From contig NC_133298.1 of the NCBI RefSeq assembly GCF_005239225.2, positions 7,311,345 through 7,375,344 of the forward strand: a DNA stretch of 64,000 nucleotides, written 5' to 3'. Positions within the stretch are counted from its first letter, which is position 1, and every line of letters begins with the position of its first letter. The notes beneath the pieces were generated by a model, which did no database searches, was not told where the DNA came from, and saw only the letters and a program-made list of their open reading frames with translations. Below, piece by piece: positions 49,450 through 62,076 of the stretch. The translations under genes and the position numbers were made by a program. This DNA is from Populus alba (Eukaryota > Streptophyta > Magnoliopsida > Malpighiales > Salicaceae).

Positions 49450-51300
49450 TTTCTTCTTTTGTTTCCTCTTTTCTCAGTGTCACCAAAGCTTATCACAAGC
49501 TGCAAAAAGCTGAAACAGTTTTCTCTTATGAGTTTGAAATGGGTTTTGGGACTTTGATCCTTCTATTCTTTATTTGTTTCAAGTTGGTCCTCGTATAACC
49601 TTTGTCTCTAATACGATCCTGGTATAGTGATATCTCTAGTCCATTAAATTCCCTTCCCTTTTTTTTCTTTCTCAAAAAGAAAAATTTGCATTTTTTTCAT
49701 TAAAACAGAATGATTGTGTCAAAATCAAGAAAATAATAATAAAATGGATATATGATTGATATGGATAATAATATGTGTGTATAATTTATATGGATAATAG
49801 TAATATATATCTATATATATATATATAGATATTTATGTGGGTGGTGCTAAATTCACTACAAAAATTGTTCTTTCCATTACTTATTTTTTTTAAAAAAAAA
49901 ATAACCATTATAACCTATTCATATCATTATTAATGGAAATTATACTTTAAGTTGTAATATAATAAAAATAAACTAAAAAAGGGTAAATTAATCATTTTAA
50001 GAAAAATAAGTAGTGAGAATAACAATTTTTTTAATTAATTAATTAGTACACTCTTAATATTACGGGTTCTATTCAAACTGTTTTGTGGTTTCGTTATATT
50101 TTAAATTATCCTATTTAGTTTTATATTCATCATTTGCATCTTTTAAAAAATAATAGAATAAATATACCAACGCTATTGCTATATAATTTCATTTTATTTT
50201 GTAAAAAGAAAGATTTTTTATTTTTTAAATTAATTTCATATGGTGTCACTAAATAAACATATACACACTTGACATGTAAACAAATAATAAAATTGTGTGT
50301 TTTTTTATTGGTAAAAGCTAGCGGGTGTTTGTTGTCCATTACCCATCATTTTTTTTTAACCTAAAGTGCTATAAAAATTACAATTAACCAAGTCAAAATT
50401 AAGTAAAAAAAATCCCAAACCCGTTAATTTAAAAAAATATAAATCCAAGAATAAAAATATAATTTAAATCATTTAAATAATCTGAAATTGAAATTTTTAT
50501 AAGATAAATAGGATTACGTTCCTCTCATATCATCATTTAAATCCACTAAATTATCGTCTGAATCTTATTATTAGTTTCCAATTCAATGATTTGAATTAGG
50601 CAAGAAAAATAAAATATAAGGACAGAATTGTTATCATTTTTAACATTTATTCAATTTGAACTCAATGATTTAAAATTTAAATAACATGACAAAATAAAAC
50701 ACAAGTTCCCAATTTATTTTTGTTTTGAATTCAATGATTTGGATTTAGAGAGAATAAAATAATAAAAAGTAATTTATTATCATTTTTATTATGCATCGAA
50801 TCATATCCATATAAATTAAATTCAAATATTTAGATTTAACAATGTAATCAATCTTACAAAATAACTTCTTTTCTAATTTAAATTAGCCTCAAATTGAATA
50901 CTCCTCCAAGAACTTTTCCAAATTTAAATGGTTTAGATCACATAATGTTCATGAGATGATTTTTAAACTTGATTTTATTTTTTATCCAGCCAGGATCAAT
51001 GAAACTATGTACAAGTTTGGACGGGTGCCTAACTGGATCACTTCCACTCCTCTTAAAGAAAATTGATTCGTATTAGAACCTTACTTTTTACCATATATTT
51101 TAGGGTTTCAAAGCACGAATCACGCCTCTCCCTTTCCTTCATCTAATAAAACATGGGATCTACTCTGTTAAACGAAGGTCATCTTGCATTTTCAACATAA
51201 AACTTTAATCCGTCGCATCCATGGGATCCAATGGGACATTATTATCCTCATCTGCCTTTGAATTTTATTTTTATTATTATTTTAGTATGAATGTCCGAAC
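49450..51300. other. Spacer upstream of STR8, AT-rich
   Basis: No gene was recognised. It includes the STR8 promoter on its left and a (TA)n stretch near 49800-49830. The remaining sequence is plain AT-rich DNA. Confidence 0.6.
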
Positions 51301-51353
51301 CAGTTTACATGCATTTTAATTAATCTCATAAATTCTGAAATTAATGGTCATAT

Positions 51354-51890
51354 ATGTCTCCAATAACCCTGAAATTTAAAAGACTCGAGTTAATGATTTA
51401 CAAAAAACAAATTCAAAGGCTAACCCCTCAAGATTTATATGTATCCGATATTAGTATAATGATAGGTTGCCAGTTTCCTATAAATATAGCTCTTAAACCT
51501 CACAAACATTTTCCTCTGTTTTCTTTCCAATCACTGCTCCACCTCACTTGTTCTCGAGCCTGGATCTACTCTTCACAGTATCTTCCACATCTAATCCTTC
51601 AATCAATCGACAGTCATCTTACTAGCAGCCTCATGAATTGCTTGCTCTATGGTATTTGTGGGTTCCAAAACACCAGTCATGCCAGGCTTATTTTGACCAG
51701 CATGGGAACATTTTCTTACATTATGCAACCAAGGATGTTGGGGATGCAAGCAATATTCCTCGTAGTTTTAATATCAGAAAGTGTGCTATGCCGGTCACTT
51801 TATGTGTGGTCTAGTTGCTATGAAAGAGAGAGCAATGGCTGGATGCTGATTCCCCACCAAGGTCAAGAGAAAAGAGTTTCACAGAGGTAA
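51354..51890 (+). other. Orphan 178-codon open frame with upstream promoter-like words
   Basis: The frame runs from 51354 to 51890 and ends with GT-containing sequence CAGAG/GTAACA, a possible donor. CCTATAAATATAG at 51478 is TATA-like but lies inside the frame, so transcription from it would start within. The first two thirds have no family resemblance. A non-coding RNA or a mis-predicted frame is as likely as a protein gene. Confidence 0.25.
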
Positions 51891-53160
51891 CACCCTTCAT
51901 AATTAGAATGCACCGGACGTTTACATGCACATATGATGTCCAAACACGAAGGAAAGTATTTCCAAGCTCAAACGGAAGCAATATCTTTTTTCATGTTCTT
52001 TGGAGAATTCAAATGGAAAAAAACCTGAACTTTTAAATTCATTAAAAAAAAAGGAAAGGAAGGAAGGAAGGAAGGAAACAGATAGGTCTTTTAAGTGTTG
52101 CATTCAATCAATAATGGTATTTTTCTATATACAAAGATTGTTCTCTGACAAAATTCAACCATGAAAGAGGCTTGCACAAAGCAATGCAAGTGAATTCGGA
52201 TGCACAAAGCAATCCTCGTTAATTGTGCGATCATTCCAGTCCACTGCTTTTAGGAGGCAGGAGAGTTTGGTACATTGAAGAGAGGTTAGGAGTGACTCAC
52301 TCCTTGCGTCATTTCTGTGAAAGAAGATGACCTGAAGTTGAACTCCAGTTTACTTGCTTAGATAAGGAGTAATTTGTGTGCCTGTCTAAGATTTTCCATT
52401 TTGAAACAAAGCAAAAGAGTCTTGTACAAAGTTACAAGACATGCACACTATTTCCTTAACATTTCAAATTGAACGAAACTGTAACATGTCTTCCTAAATT
52501 CACTGATTCCCATATCATTAGCAATAACTTCCCAACCATTACATCAATATCTGGAAATACAAGCATTGTTCATAAATCCACCTTTCAATTTTAGTTGCTA
52601 TCAAGGTCTCTGCTACACAACCCAAATGCCTTCATCCCCGTGAGACAAGCAGCAATCCCCGTGGACATCTTGATGCTCAAAATATTTGTGGCATTGTGCG
52701 GTACTGTGTTTGCATCTTTGATTATGTGGTGGGGGAGGATGATTTAGTTATCTTGTAAAGTACTCTACTTTATGTTAAGAAAATCAATAAATAGCTTGTA
52801 AACAAGATCATGTGCATTATTTTAGAGTGAAAATTTATAAAGAAGAACGCATAGCTGTGTAATCCCCCATTTAATGAGATTGAAACTTTATGTGGTTTTA
52901 TGTGCAGAGATTAATCAGCCAAAATAAAATATAGTGGACATAAATCGTTGTGAATCCCATCTACAGACCCAAATATATGATATAAATTTCCTATAAAATG
53001 TAACTAGGCCTTAGAATTGTATAAACCTTATATTTCGTCTCAAGCTCTAAACGCAAAGAAACAAAATTAGGGCAGATTTTCAAAAGCGAGAAAATCAAAC
53101 CTGGATGCAGAGAACCTTCAAGACTTCAATCCCTCAGATTGTAATATGCATACACAGGTG
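51891..53160. other. Spacer between the orphan frame and the TPR gene
   Basis: Higher complexity than the AT-rich deserts but without a recognisable gene. A (GGAA)n run lies at about 52057-52077. Confidence 0.5.
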
Positions 53161-53163
53161 GAT

Positions 53164-55597
53164 TTATTCATGCTGATTGAGAGGCATATTTGCAGCAGTT
53201 AGCTTCTCGTTAAGCTTTTCCACCCGAGTCTGCCAGAGACAGAAAGAAAATATTGAAGATTTTTATTTTCCTTTTCTATTTTTTTCTCCTTGGGGAAACA
53301 CACTGTGTTTGCAGTGACAAAATATGAGAAATTCCATCCCTAATATCAGTTTGTTCATACATGAATACTACTGTTTGCATATCAAGTCCCACATTCCAAT
53401 ATATACTTATTTGGTAGTTATCAAACATAAATTCAAGTGCAAGTTCCCATTTCAAAACTTGTTGAAGTATGAGACTTCGATCAATGTCTGCAGCACCATA
53501 ATAATATGCTGAAGGTGTCTCTCATATGCCAAGATAATATCTAATGGCTCATTAGTTCACATAATTTCTTTTCTCGGATATGTATTCTTACATCTAAGTG
53601 CATGGTAACTTATTAAGTTGCTCAATCCCACAAGCCAACATTGTGACATGGCATGCCTTAGAAAACGTAATATATTTCTGGCCCAAATGGCAATTTTTCA
53701 AGGTCCAGACTCTAGAGTTATATTTTAAATTTGTAAGGATGCTATCTAATTGTTTTCGTACTCCTTGGTTAGTATCCCAAGACAAAAGTGACTAATACAG
53801 AAGAGACAAAAACATGTTTGATTGAAAACATACAGATGAAAACGTAAAATAAGTTTTCAGGACATAATTTGATTAATGAAGAAAGAATCAGAAATTATCA
53901 CATGGGAGGAGTGTTCCAATCAACGCAAACCATATTTGTTTTCTGGAATTCAAAGGTCTTGAAGTGAAATTTAAAAATTGAAAGATAAGGAAAGACCTAC
54001 TCAGAGTTATTGCCGAAGCTGAGAAACAAAGTAGGAAAATTGAAGAAAACACAGCATGAAAAGCTGATCCTAAATACAGTTCTATAAAAAATATATATGA
54101 AAGAATCCCAAGAAATTGAAATATACCTTGAAAGATTTGGAACGACGAATAGATGGGTCTATCTGTAAACAAGTCAAATATGACTTCTCCGCTGCATCAT
54201 ATTCTTCCATGGCCATGAAAACATCACCTTCGCACATGTAAGCCTGCTTAATACGAATTCATAAATACATCCCAATGACAACTAAAAATACCAATCTCTG
54301 AAAATACATAGTTGAAGAGCCTTTTCTTTTTTACTATACCAATCATGAAAGCTATTCAAACAGCAATAATTACACCGGCAGGCGCAAGCGAAGTCACAGA
54401 GTTTTGCAGCCTGCATCTGCATAGTGCACGCAGAGCAAACTGCAAGAAACAAGACCCCGTGGCAAGAGACCTCCAGTATATCTCACTTTCATATTAAATA
54501 AGAATAATTGGATTATAACTTAGAGAGTAGAAAATGATTCCTTGTGGGTTTTTTTTTATCCGGGCATCTTTGTGCTCTAGTGCATCATGGATTTTAGAAT
54601 GGCTTCTTTAATTAAAAGCCTTACCGATGTGATTTTTTAAATTTTGCTTTCCTATGCTTCTTCTTCAGTATAATTCTGCTTCGATTTCTCCATCAGTAAA
54701 ATCAAATTTGATATGTTAACAAGTATTGTGACTCACCTCAAGATATCGAGGAGCTAATCTTAAAGCTTCTCTTGCATCTTCAAGAGCACCCGAATAGTTT
54801 CTCATTGCCAATCTTGCAAGCGACCTATGATGATGGAGGAAAAAAACTCAAAATTATTTTCCTGAACCAATCCTTTCAACTGTTAAAAAGAAAAGGAAAT
54901 ATACAAACCTGTATTTATACATGATGTGGATACCACCAAATGGTTGAAGATCGATAGCCTGCACTCATCATTAACCCTAAATCATTCCCAAAATCAAATT
55001 AAATTAAATTTAAATTTTAAAATTTTATACCAGAGAGAGTAATTCGTCGGCCTTGGAGAAATTTGCGAGATCAAATTCAGCCTGAGCTGTTTTTCTCAAA
55101 GCAAGAGCTTCCAAACTCTTACTTATATTTCCATCGCTAACGTTAGCAGCGGTAGCCATGAACTGTGCAGCTTTAGCAGCGGTACCGCAATGATTCACTA
55201 TTATTCCTTGAGGCAAAAGGGCGACGTTTGGACCAGAGCCACAACGGCCTAAGCAGCCACTGGACTTGACGGTTATATCCGGCGGGGCTAAATCGGTGAC
55301 GACTTCTAGAGTTTGAAATGAGCCCTGTTTACGGCATGTGCGGTTCGTGCAGACTCGGACTTCTTGCGTTTCTGCTGCTGCTGCTTTGGTGAGACGAGTA
55401 CGGTGTCGTTTTGATACTCCTGGCGGTGTTGAGAGAGGTTTCTGATTGGTTGTTGGTGGTGGTTGTGGTGGTGAAGGTGGAAACCAGAGAATGTATTGGT
55501 TAGAATTGGGTAAAAAGCTATGGGTTCCTTCTAGAACCACCGCCATCATCATCATCTCACTGAGTAGAGGACTGAGACAGTGAACGGAACAGTGCAA
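53164..55597 (-). CDS. Plastid-type [2Fe-2S] thioredoxin-like plus TPR protein
   Basis: Two-module protein whose function I do not know. Exons, in transcript order: 55031-55597, 54909-54958, 54737-54824, 54127-54243 and 53164-53229. They give 295 residues from the first Met or 281 from the fifteenth residue. The Met cluster MMMM near 55555 is a likelier start because it leads into a Ser/Pro-rich transit-type peptide. Residues about 80-150 match the thioredoxin-like [2Fe-2S] ferredoxin fold: VCTNRTC (C-x4-C) and SSGCLGRCGSGPNV (C-x3-C), followed by VALLPQG. After that come TPR helices: KTAQAEFDLANFSKADELLS, SLARLAMRNYSGALEDAREALRLAP and EGDVFMAMEEYDAAEKSYLTCLQIDP. The C terminus is short. All splice junctions keep frame. 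Confidence 0.85.
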
Positions 55598-56410
55598 GGA
55601 TAACGGACATTCTTAAAAACGAAAAACAGTTATTATTGAGTTCCTGTGGTTTTAACAAAATAATTTTAGTTAGTTACAGTTATTATAATTTTACGTTTTA
55701 AAATTATTGTAAAAGGAATTAAAAAAAAATACTTTTTACTTTTTCTTCAAATTAATATTTTTTATATATATATATTTTTAGTTCAATACATTAATATCAA
55801 AAATAATTTTTAAAAAATAAAAATATTATTTTAATATATTTCTAAATAAAAAACACTTTAAAAAAACAATCACAACCATATTTTCAAATAATTTTATTTC
55901 TTATCTTGTAATTTTATTATATTTTTTATTTATAAATTAAATTTTTTTTTTCTGGTTGAATTAATTTTTTATAATATAAAAATTATTAATAAAATAAAAT
56001 AAATCTGAATTAATTTAATTAATCAAAATTAAATGGAGATTTTTAAGATGAATATGAGTAACTTAGCTAAAAATATATCAATTTTACATCTTTTAAAATG
56101 AAGACTTTTAAGGTGAAAAAAAAAGAGAGAGAGAGAGAGAGTTGAGAAAAAACTTATTACCGGAACTTCTCTAAACCCTTACAATTAACACGTCAGTCCA
56201 TGATGTAAAGGTGTCACCCTGCTTCTTCTAAACAACAAAATTATAGCACTCGGTCAGTTGTCAGTATCAAGGCTCAGGCCACCAACTTTACTCGTGCAAC
56301 CTCAACCTTATCGTACTGGAAAAAATCAAGGAGGCACATGACCATCAACTTGTCACCGTGATTTATTTGTTATTTTTAAATTATACAGGATAAAATGGTC
56401 TTTTTACTTC

Positions 56411-56462
<52 letters not shown>

Positions 56463-57458
56463 TATATTATAATTATTATAACAATAGCTAAAACTGCTCA
56501 GTGAAATGCTGAGCAGTCTCTCTCTCTTTTTTTTTTTTTGAGTTGTAAAAAACATGCACCCTCTCTCATCATTCATGCTGATTTCTCAATTCTACAAATC
56601 AAAGATCTGTGTGCTTCACCAAATAATTGTTGAGGTGTAGTCTTGTCGTAATAGCACATCTACTCTGTTAGTTTCCTTTACGTTTTTTCTAAAAAAAAAT
56701 AAAATAAAAAGAAGAAATTTTAATAAATTATTTTTTGTTCAATTTTTATATAAAAAAAAATAACCAAACCAAAATTATTATTTTTTTAAAAGCAAAACCG
56801 GTTTAAACCAACCGGTTTCGGTTCGATTTAATTTTTTAGAATAAAAACAGGTTCAAACCGGTTTGGCTTGGTTTTTTCTGGTTTGACTCAGTTTTTTGGT
56901 TTGGGTTCGGTTCGGTTTAGCTTTTTCTATTTCATACTTATAAAAATGAAACTGAACCAAACGGTCACTTTTTTCAAAATTCTAATTGTTTTTTTTATAT
57001 AATTTGATTTTTTCTGTTATTTTTTTTAATTTCATTATTTTTTTAATTTTTTTTTTTACTCCTAAACTGTCCTCATCAAGGTCATGCCAACATCGAATAA
57101 GGCAAACATTTATGTTATTAAACCATTGAAGGCTTGCACTTAGCGAGAAACTTGCAAAACAAAACAAAAATTGTTAAATTGCATGGGAAGAAAATTAAAT
57201 AATCATGCAAGGATGATAAATGAAGTTGTAAATAAAATTGTAAAGAAGACGAATAAATTACGTAATGAAAAAAGCATATCGAAGTTAAAAACAATAAACT
57301 TGTAAAAGAATAAATTGAAAGAAAGATATGTATTGCATAAGACTTGAGAAAGTTTATATTAAAATTATTATATCAAAGTAGTCTAAAGAAAATACAAATA
57401 GATTGCAACGAATTAACAGGAAAATTAAAAATTAAAAAACTCATAACATATACTAAAA
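55598..57458. other. AT-rich spacer with microsatellites
   Basis: An AT-rich element at 55720-55890 shares the AATATCAAAAATAATTTTT core with the copies near 5.7 and 8.4 kb. A (TA)n tract of about 21 units lies at 56416-56457. A GGTTTCGGTTCG-type repeat lies at 56790-56950. A hairpin at 56493-56517 is noted among the findings. No gene was recognised. Confidence 0.6.
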
Positions 57459-57464
57459 GGCAAT

Positions 57465-57511
57465 AGTATTTTTACTGTGGATTGTACAGTGCAATCCACA
57501 GTAAAAATACT
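57465..57511. repeat. Perfect 20-bp hairpin with 7-base loop
   Basis: Arms at 57465-57484 and 57492-57511 are exact inverse copies. The loop is TACAGTG. Each arm contains the ACTGTGGATTG word that is found in the tandem arrays near 12 and 63 kb. Confidence 0.85.
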
Positions 57512-57519
57512 GATGCCTT

Positions 57520-58780
57520 AGGGTTTTTTTTTTAAAACTGTCTTTATTTTTAGCTTTTTTTTTTTTATGCCTTTCAAAATTTTGTTTTTTGCTTCTTTCT
57601 TTGTTTTTTTATCTTTTAACAAAAAAAAAAATTGTTTAATTTAGTTTATTAATGTTAAATTTTTTTGTTAGTTATCAGACTTTTATAACACGTTTTCCGT
57701 GTTTAATGTGTTAACCTGGTTTGACAAGCTAACCCTTTTTTTTTTTTGCTTTTTTTTTTCTTTTTAATTAATTTTTTTCGTTTAGTTTAGTTTGTTAATG
57801 TTAAATTTTTTTCTATTTAGTTATCAGACTTTCATGACACATATCACGGGTTTCACGAGTTAACTTGGTTTCACGGGTGAACCTAGATAATTCTGTGTTG
57901 ACCCGTCAATTTTTTTTTGTTTTTTTATTTCATAAAAATTTTTTGTTTAATTTAGTTTGTTAATGTTAAATTTTTTTTTATTTAGTTATCAGACTCTCAT
58001 GATACAGATCCTAGGTTTAACGGGTTAACAAAGTTTGATGAGTTAACCTTGATTTTTTTTTTTGTTTTTCTCCTTTTTAATTAATTTTTTTTGCTTAGTT
58101 CAATTTGTTAACGTTCACTTTTTTTTTATTTAGTTACCAGACATTCATGACACGGATCTCGGATTTAACGGGTTAACCTGATTTGACGAGTTAACTTGGA
58201 ATTTTTTTTTTACTTTTTTTTCTTTTTAATTATTTTTTTCATTTAGTTTAGTTTGTTAATGTTAAATTTCTTTCTATTTAGTTTTTTTTTCTTCTTAGAA
58301 GTTTTTTTTTTCTTTTATTTTTTCTTTTTAATTAATTTTATTTAATTAATTTAGTTTATTAATATTAAATTTTTTTCTATGTAGTTCTCGGTTGATGCCT
58401 TTAGTTTTCTTTTTCTTTTTCTTTTTTTGTTGTTTTTATGCCTTTGACTATGGACTGCATAATGCAGTCCACAGTGAAAAGGCTGATGTCTTTTTTTTTT
58501 TTTCTTTTTAAATAATTTTTTTTGTTTAATTTAGATTGTTAATGTTAGTTTTTTTATTTATTTAGTTGGCAAACTTTTATGACACAGATTCCGGGTTTGA
58601 GTCGTTTGGCGGGTTAACCTGATTTGACAAGTTATTCCAGTTAATTCTGGGTTAACCTATTAATTTGTTTTTTCCTATTTAGTTATCAAACTTTCACGAC
58701 GCGAATCCAGGTTTGACGAATTAACCTGGTTTAAAGGGTTAACCCAATTCATTCATTTTTTTTCTTCATTAGTTTTTTTT
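57520..58780. repeat. Degenerate tandem array, unit about 150 bp
   Basis: Words of the type TTTAGTTTGTTAATGTTAAA, then TTAGTTATCAGACTTTCATGACAC, then GGTTTAACGGGTTAACCTGG recur at about 57672, 57821, 57983, 58131, 58562 and 58680. Most units are divided by long T runs. The array is flanked by the hairpin at 57465 and a second imperfect hairpin at 58440-58483. Confidence 0.75.
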
Positions 58781-58829
58781 TATGTTGGTTTTTTTTTTTC
58801 TTTTTAATGAATCTATATTATTATTACAC

Positions 58830-59081
58830 TTTTATGACACGACCTTGCAGTCAGGCTCACGTCCGATGCTATTGGGTCTGGTGTTGCAGTCAAACCTACT
58901 TAAATTTGGGTCATGCAAGTTTAATGTTATTATTAATATTATTCTTGGTTTACGCGTTGCAATCAAATCTAAAACTCTTGGGTATAATTTTACAGAAAGA
59001 TCTAATATTTTTAGAATCTTAGCTTTTTTTTAAAATGTAAAAAATAATTGACCCGCAGCATCGCACGAGTAATGTAACTAG
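58830..59081 (+). mobile_element. Candidate Helitron 3' end
   Basis: ACCCGCAGCATCGCACGAGT could form a short GC-rich hairpin if mutated bases are allowed for. It is followed about 8 bases on by CTAG (59078-59081) and then T. This is the layout of Helitron 3' termini. A matching 5' TC end was not found, so the extent is unknown. Confidence 0.4.
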
Positions 59082-60740
59082 TATATATATATAGTAAGAT
59101 GAGTTAGCTATCCCTAAAACCAAAGAAATTAAAACTAATATTTAAGGGCATTTTAGTTTTTTTAAATTTTTAGCATTATTAAATTACTTAATTACTCTTA
59201 AATAAAAATCTAATAAATGAGTTTTTTCATCTTTTTATCATGATTTCTTTTTTGTTAATATCAAGTTAATTCATGAGTATTTTTGTATTTGATCAACTAT
59301 TAAATATTATTAAAAAAAATTTATTACGTGCGTACAACACATTTGTGGCCTTCTGGTGACCAAATATCACCTTTAATAGTGGTGTTTGTTCATCTCGGCA
59401 TACTTTTGTTATAAAGCATTGCATGTGCCCAATAACCTTCCGATTTGACACCAGCAATTTTTTTTATTTTCTCTTCTCCAATATTTTCGCACCTACCTCA
59501 TTTAAAAATTCAAAATAAACCTTTAATTTGTTATTCCTTTAGATTCAATCCATATTTTTTTTTTACTTTTTTTTTAATAAATTATAAAATTAGAATTATT
59601 TTTCGATTTCACCTCATTCAATTTTTTTCATCTTTCAAATTTGGTTTTTATTATTTTAATTGCTATTTATTTTATATTGATATTTTTTGAATTGATTTTT
59701 TTTATTTTATTATTTAACATTAAATTATTAAAAAATTGAGTTTTTTTTAATTAAATACTTGTTATGTTTTGTTTTTTAGCATTGAGTTGTTCTGGAATTG
59801 AGTTTTGTAATCTTTTTCAGTTTACTTTCTATTTAGTTATCTCATTCATATTATCAGAATCGTAATTTCATTAGCTTATGATTTGTTTTTTTAATTGATT
59901 TTTATTTTATTTTATCCCTCTAAGTTTGATTTCTTTAGAATTAAACTTTAAATATTTTTTTATGAAATTCAAACTTTTTTATTTGCTTAATAACTTGACT
60001 TGTATATATTTTGCATTTTTTTTCCAGTTTTGTTTTATTTATTTAATTAGTTGGAATCCCACCTTCATTACCTTTCTTTGTTTTGGTGACAATGTTCTTT
60101 TTTAATGATTTTTTATATAAATTAGTTTATTAACTGTGTTATTTTTTATTTTATTATCTAATCAGGTTATACTTTTTAATATAATTTTAAAAACACTGTC
60201 TGGTCTAATAGGTTGATCTAGGATCCAACTAACCTGGGACTAGAACCGGATAGGATTGAAAAAAAAATATATAAAAAAAAAAAAAACATGATATAACCCA
60301 GCAGGTTGACCCGACAATCCAATTGACCCACAAGACCTCACAGCCCGAATCAGTTTTATTTTAGGATTTTTTTTTAACCAATTAAAAAAGATTCCAGCCC
60401 ATGACATAGCACAAGCCCACAAATGACTATAGCCCAAATTACAATGATCTAATACACTGGACACTAGATGCGTCCTAAACTTTTCTCCGACTTATTTCTT
60501 AAGAACTACAATGATCCACGCATTGCCATGGCTATGGCGCTGACATTCAATCAGGAAGCACAGACTTGGTAAGCAAATATCAGTCACGAATTTCTGCAAA
60601 GCGTAATGAATCGAAACTCCAACACAACAACCATAAAGAGTCACTGAGAGAGCATAAGATTAAGATTGATGTTATTAGAAAAATGGGTAACACTTCAAAA
60701 ACACAGGAAGTATATAAAATAGCACAAAATCCTTATAAAT
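59082..60740. other. T-rich spacer
   Basis: Long T-rich stretches, no recognised gene. The last 300 bases hold the 3' region of BTF3, which is read on the minus strand. Confidence 0.6.
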
Positions 60741-60744
60741 CTCT

Positions 60745-62076
60745 CTAAGAAGCAGCAGCTTTACCCTCCTCTGCTGCAGCTTCAAAGGTCTCCCCAGGCA
60801 CAAGATCCGGGACATCATCATCATCATCTTGTGCTGCTGCACCTGCACCAGGTGCCTGCTTCTGGATCTGCTCCGCCAATTTCTTCAGGTTGTCCAAGTT
60901 ATCAGGACCTGCAGATAGAGAACCAGAAGAGTAGAAGATAGTTCAAGCATCAGTTAAACTTCACAGATGATTACATTTATAGGGAATAGATTCAAAAGTA
61001 CATACCTAAATGACTGAGAACCTGAGGGAGAATATCTTGCAATTCTGGAAAAAAAAAAAATCAGAACAAATTTGCATGTCAGATATCATTCAATAGGAAA
61101 GAGCAAACTAACGAGATGTAAACTTCCTTCTAGAAACCAAACTCAACATTGCAAGTCCAAGGACATTTAACCACGAGGTATACAGATATGTTCCACCAAT
61201 TAACAGACAAGATTTACTTTTCATTCCCAGGTTTTATATAGGAAGTCTTAGAGCCATACTCTTAGTTTGTGGAGCACCACTAACAACCCACGTATTGGCT
61301 GCAATGGATGCTTGCACTGCAAAATTAAAACCAAAATAATAATCAGCTAGAAATTGACCACGAGAATTTGGAAGGTCTGAATATATCATGTCCATGTAAA
61401 GTAGTCAGCTTTACCTTTGGGGTTTACAAACTGGATAACCATGTCATCCTTGAATATGTTGACTTCCTCGATAGCAGGTATAGCATTCACTCCAATTCTC
61501 TTCAGGGTGCTCTGAAGCCTTTTATCATCTGTAGTAGTAGTCTTGTGGATAGCCTTCTTCTTCCTTCAGTTATAAGCATAGATTTAAAAGAAACTCATTG
61601 GAGGTAAACAACAGAAAAACACAATATACAACACAGTAGCCATGATCTATATTTTCAGTAAGTTTAACTACTTAATAGAAACAGATGTTTGAAATCTATG
61701 CAAAATGTCCAAAAGCAGGAAACACTCTTCAGAACCACCCAGTGGCCATTACTTAAACCAGCCAAAAGAAAAAAAATTCAAGTTGTGATTAGCAGTAAAA
61801 CGAAAATAAAACATGTGCACTCCAAGGACACAAATCAATATGCCACTCAGCTGACTATCTCATACGGGCAATTTCAAATAAAACAATTTCATTCTCCAAT
61901 TTACACTTATTTTCATTTCTAAACTACTTGATGCAAACACAATATCATTTAGCTAATTGATAAATTCCAGTGAAAGCTGGAACAGTTGCAATGGAATAGT
62001 CTTCCCACCTTCTCACACTACCCTTTCCACCAGTGCGAACTGCACTGGCCATCTTCATAAGCTTCTCCCGATCCAT
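60745..62076 (-). CDS. BTF3: BTF3 / nascent polypeptide-associated complex subunit beta
   Basis: Beta subunit of the NAC chaperone, which binds nascent chains at the ribosome exit. Exons, in transcript order: 62009-62076, 61415-61563, 61260-61316, 61006-61044 and 60745-60908. They give 158 residues in frame. It begins [20 protein letters not shown], followed by the basic ribosome-binding motif [10 protein letters not shown]. The NAC domain (about residues 35-100) has [17 protein letters not shown] and [20 protein letters not shown]. The C-terminal tail is Asp/Ala/Glu-rich ([12 protein letters not shown]). The start is placed exactly after an acceptor AG, implying a 5'-UTR intron. Length and order match plant BTF3. 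Confidence 0.96.

Noticed and set aside
49169..49598. Plus-strand frames over the STR8 first exon
   Set aside because: Antisense shadows of the STR8 transit-peptide exon.
55556..55597. First Met of the TPR gene frame as definite start
   Set aside because: The Met cluster fifteen codons later leads directly into a transit-type peptide. The first Met is kept only as the outer limit of the gene.
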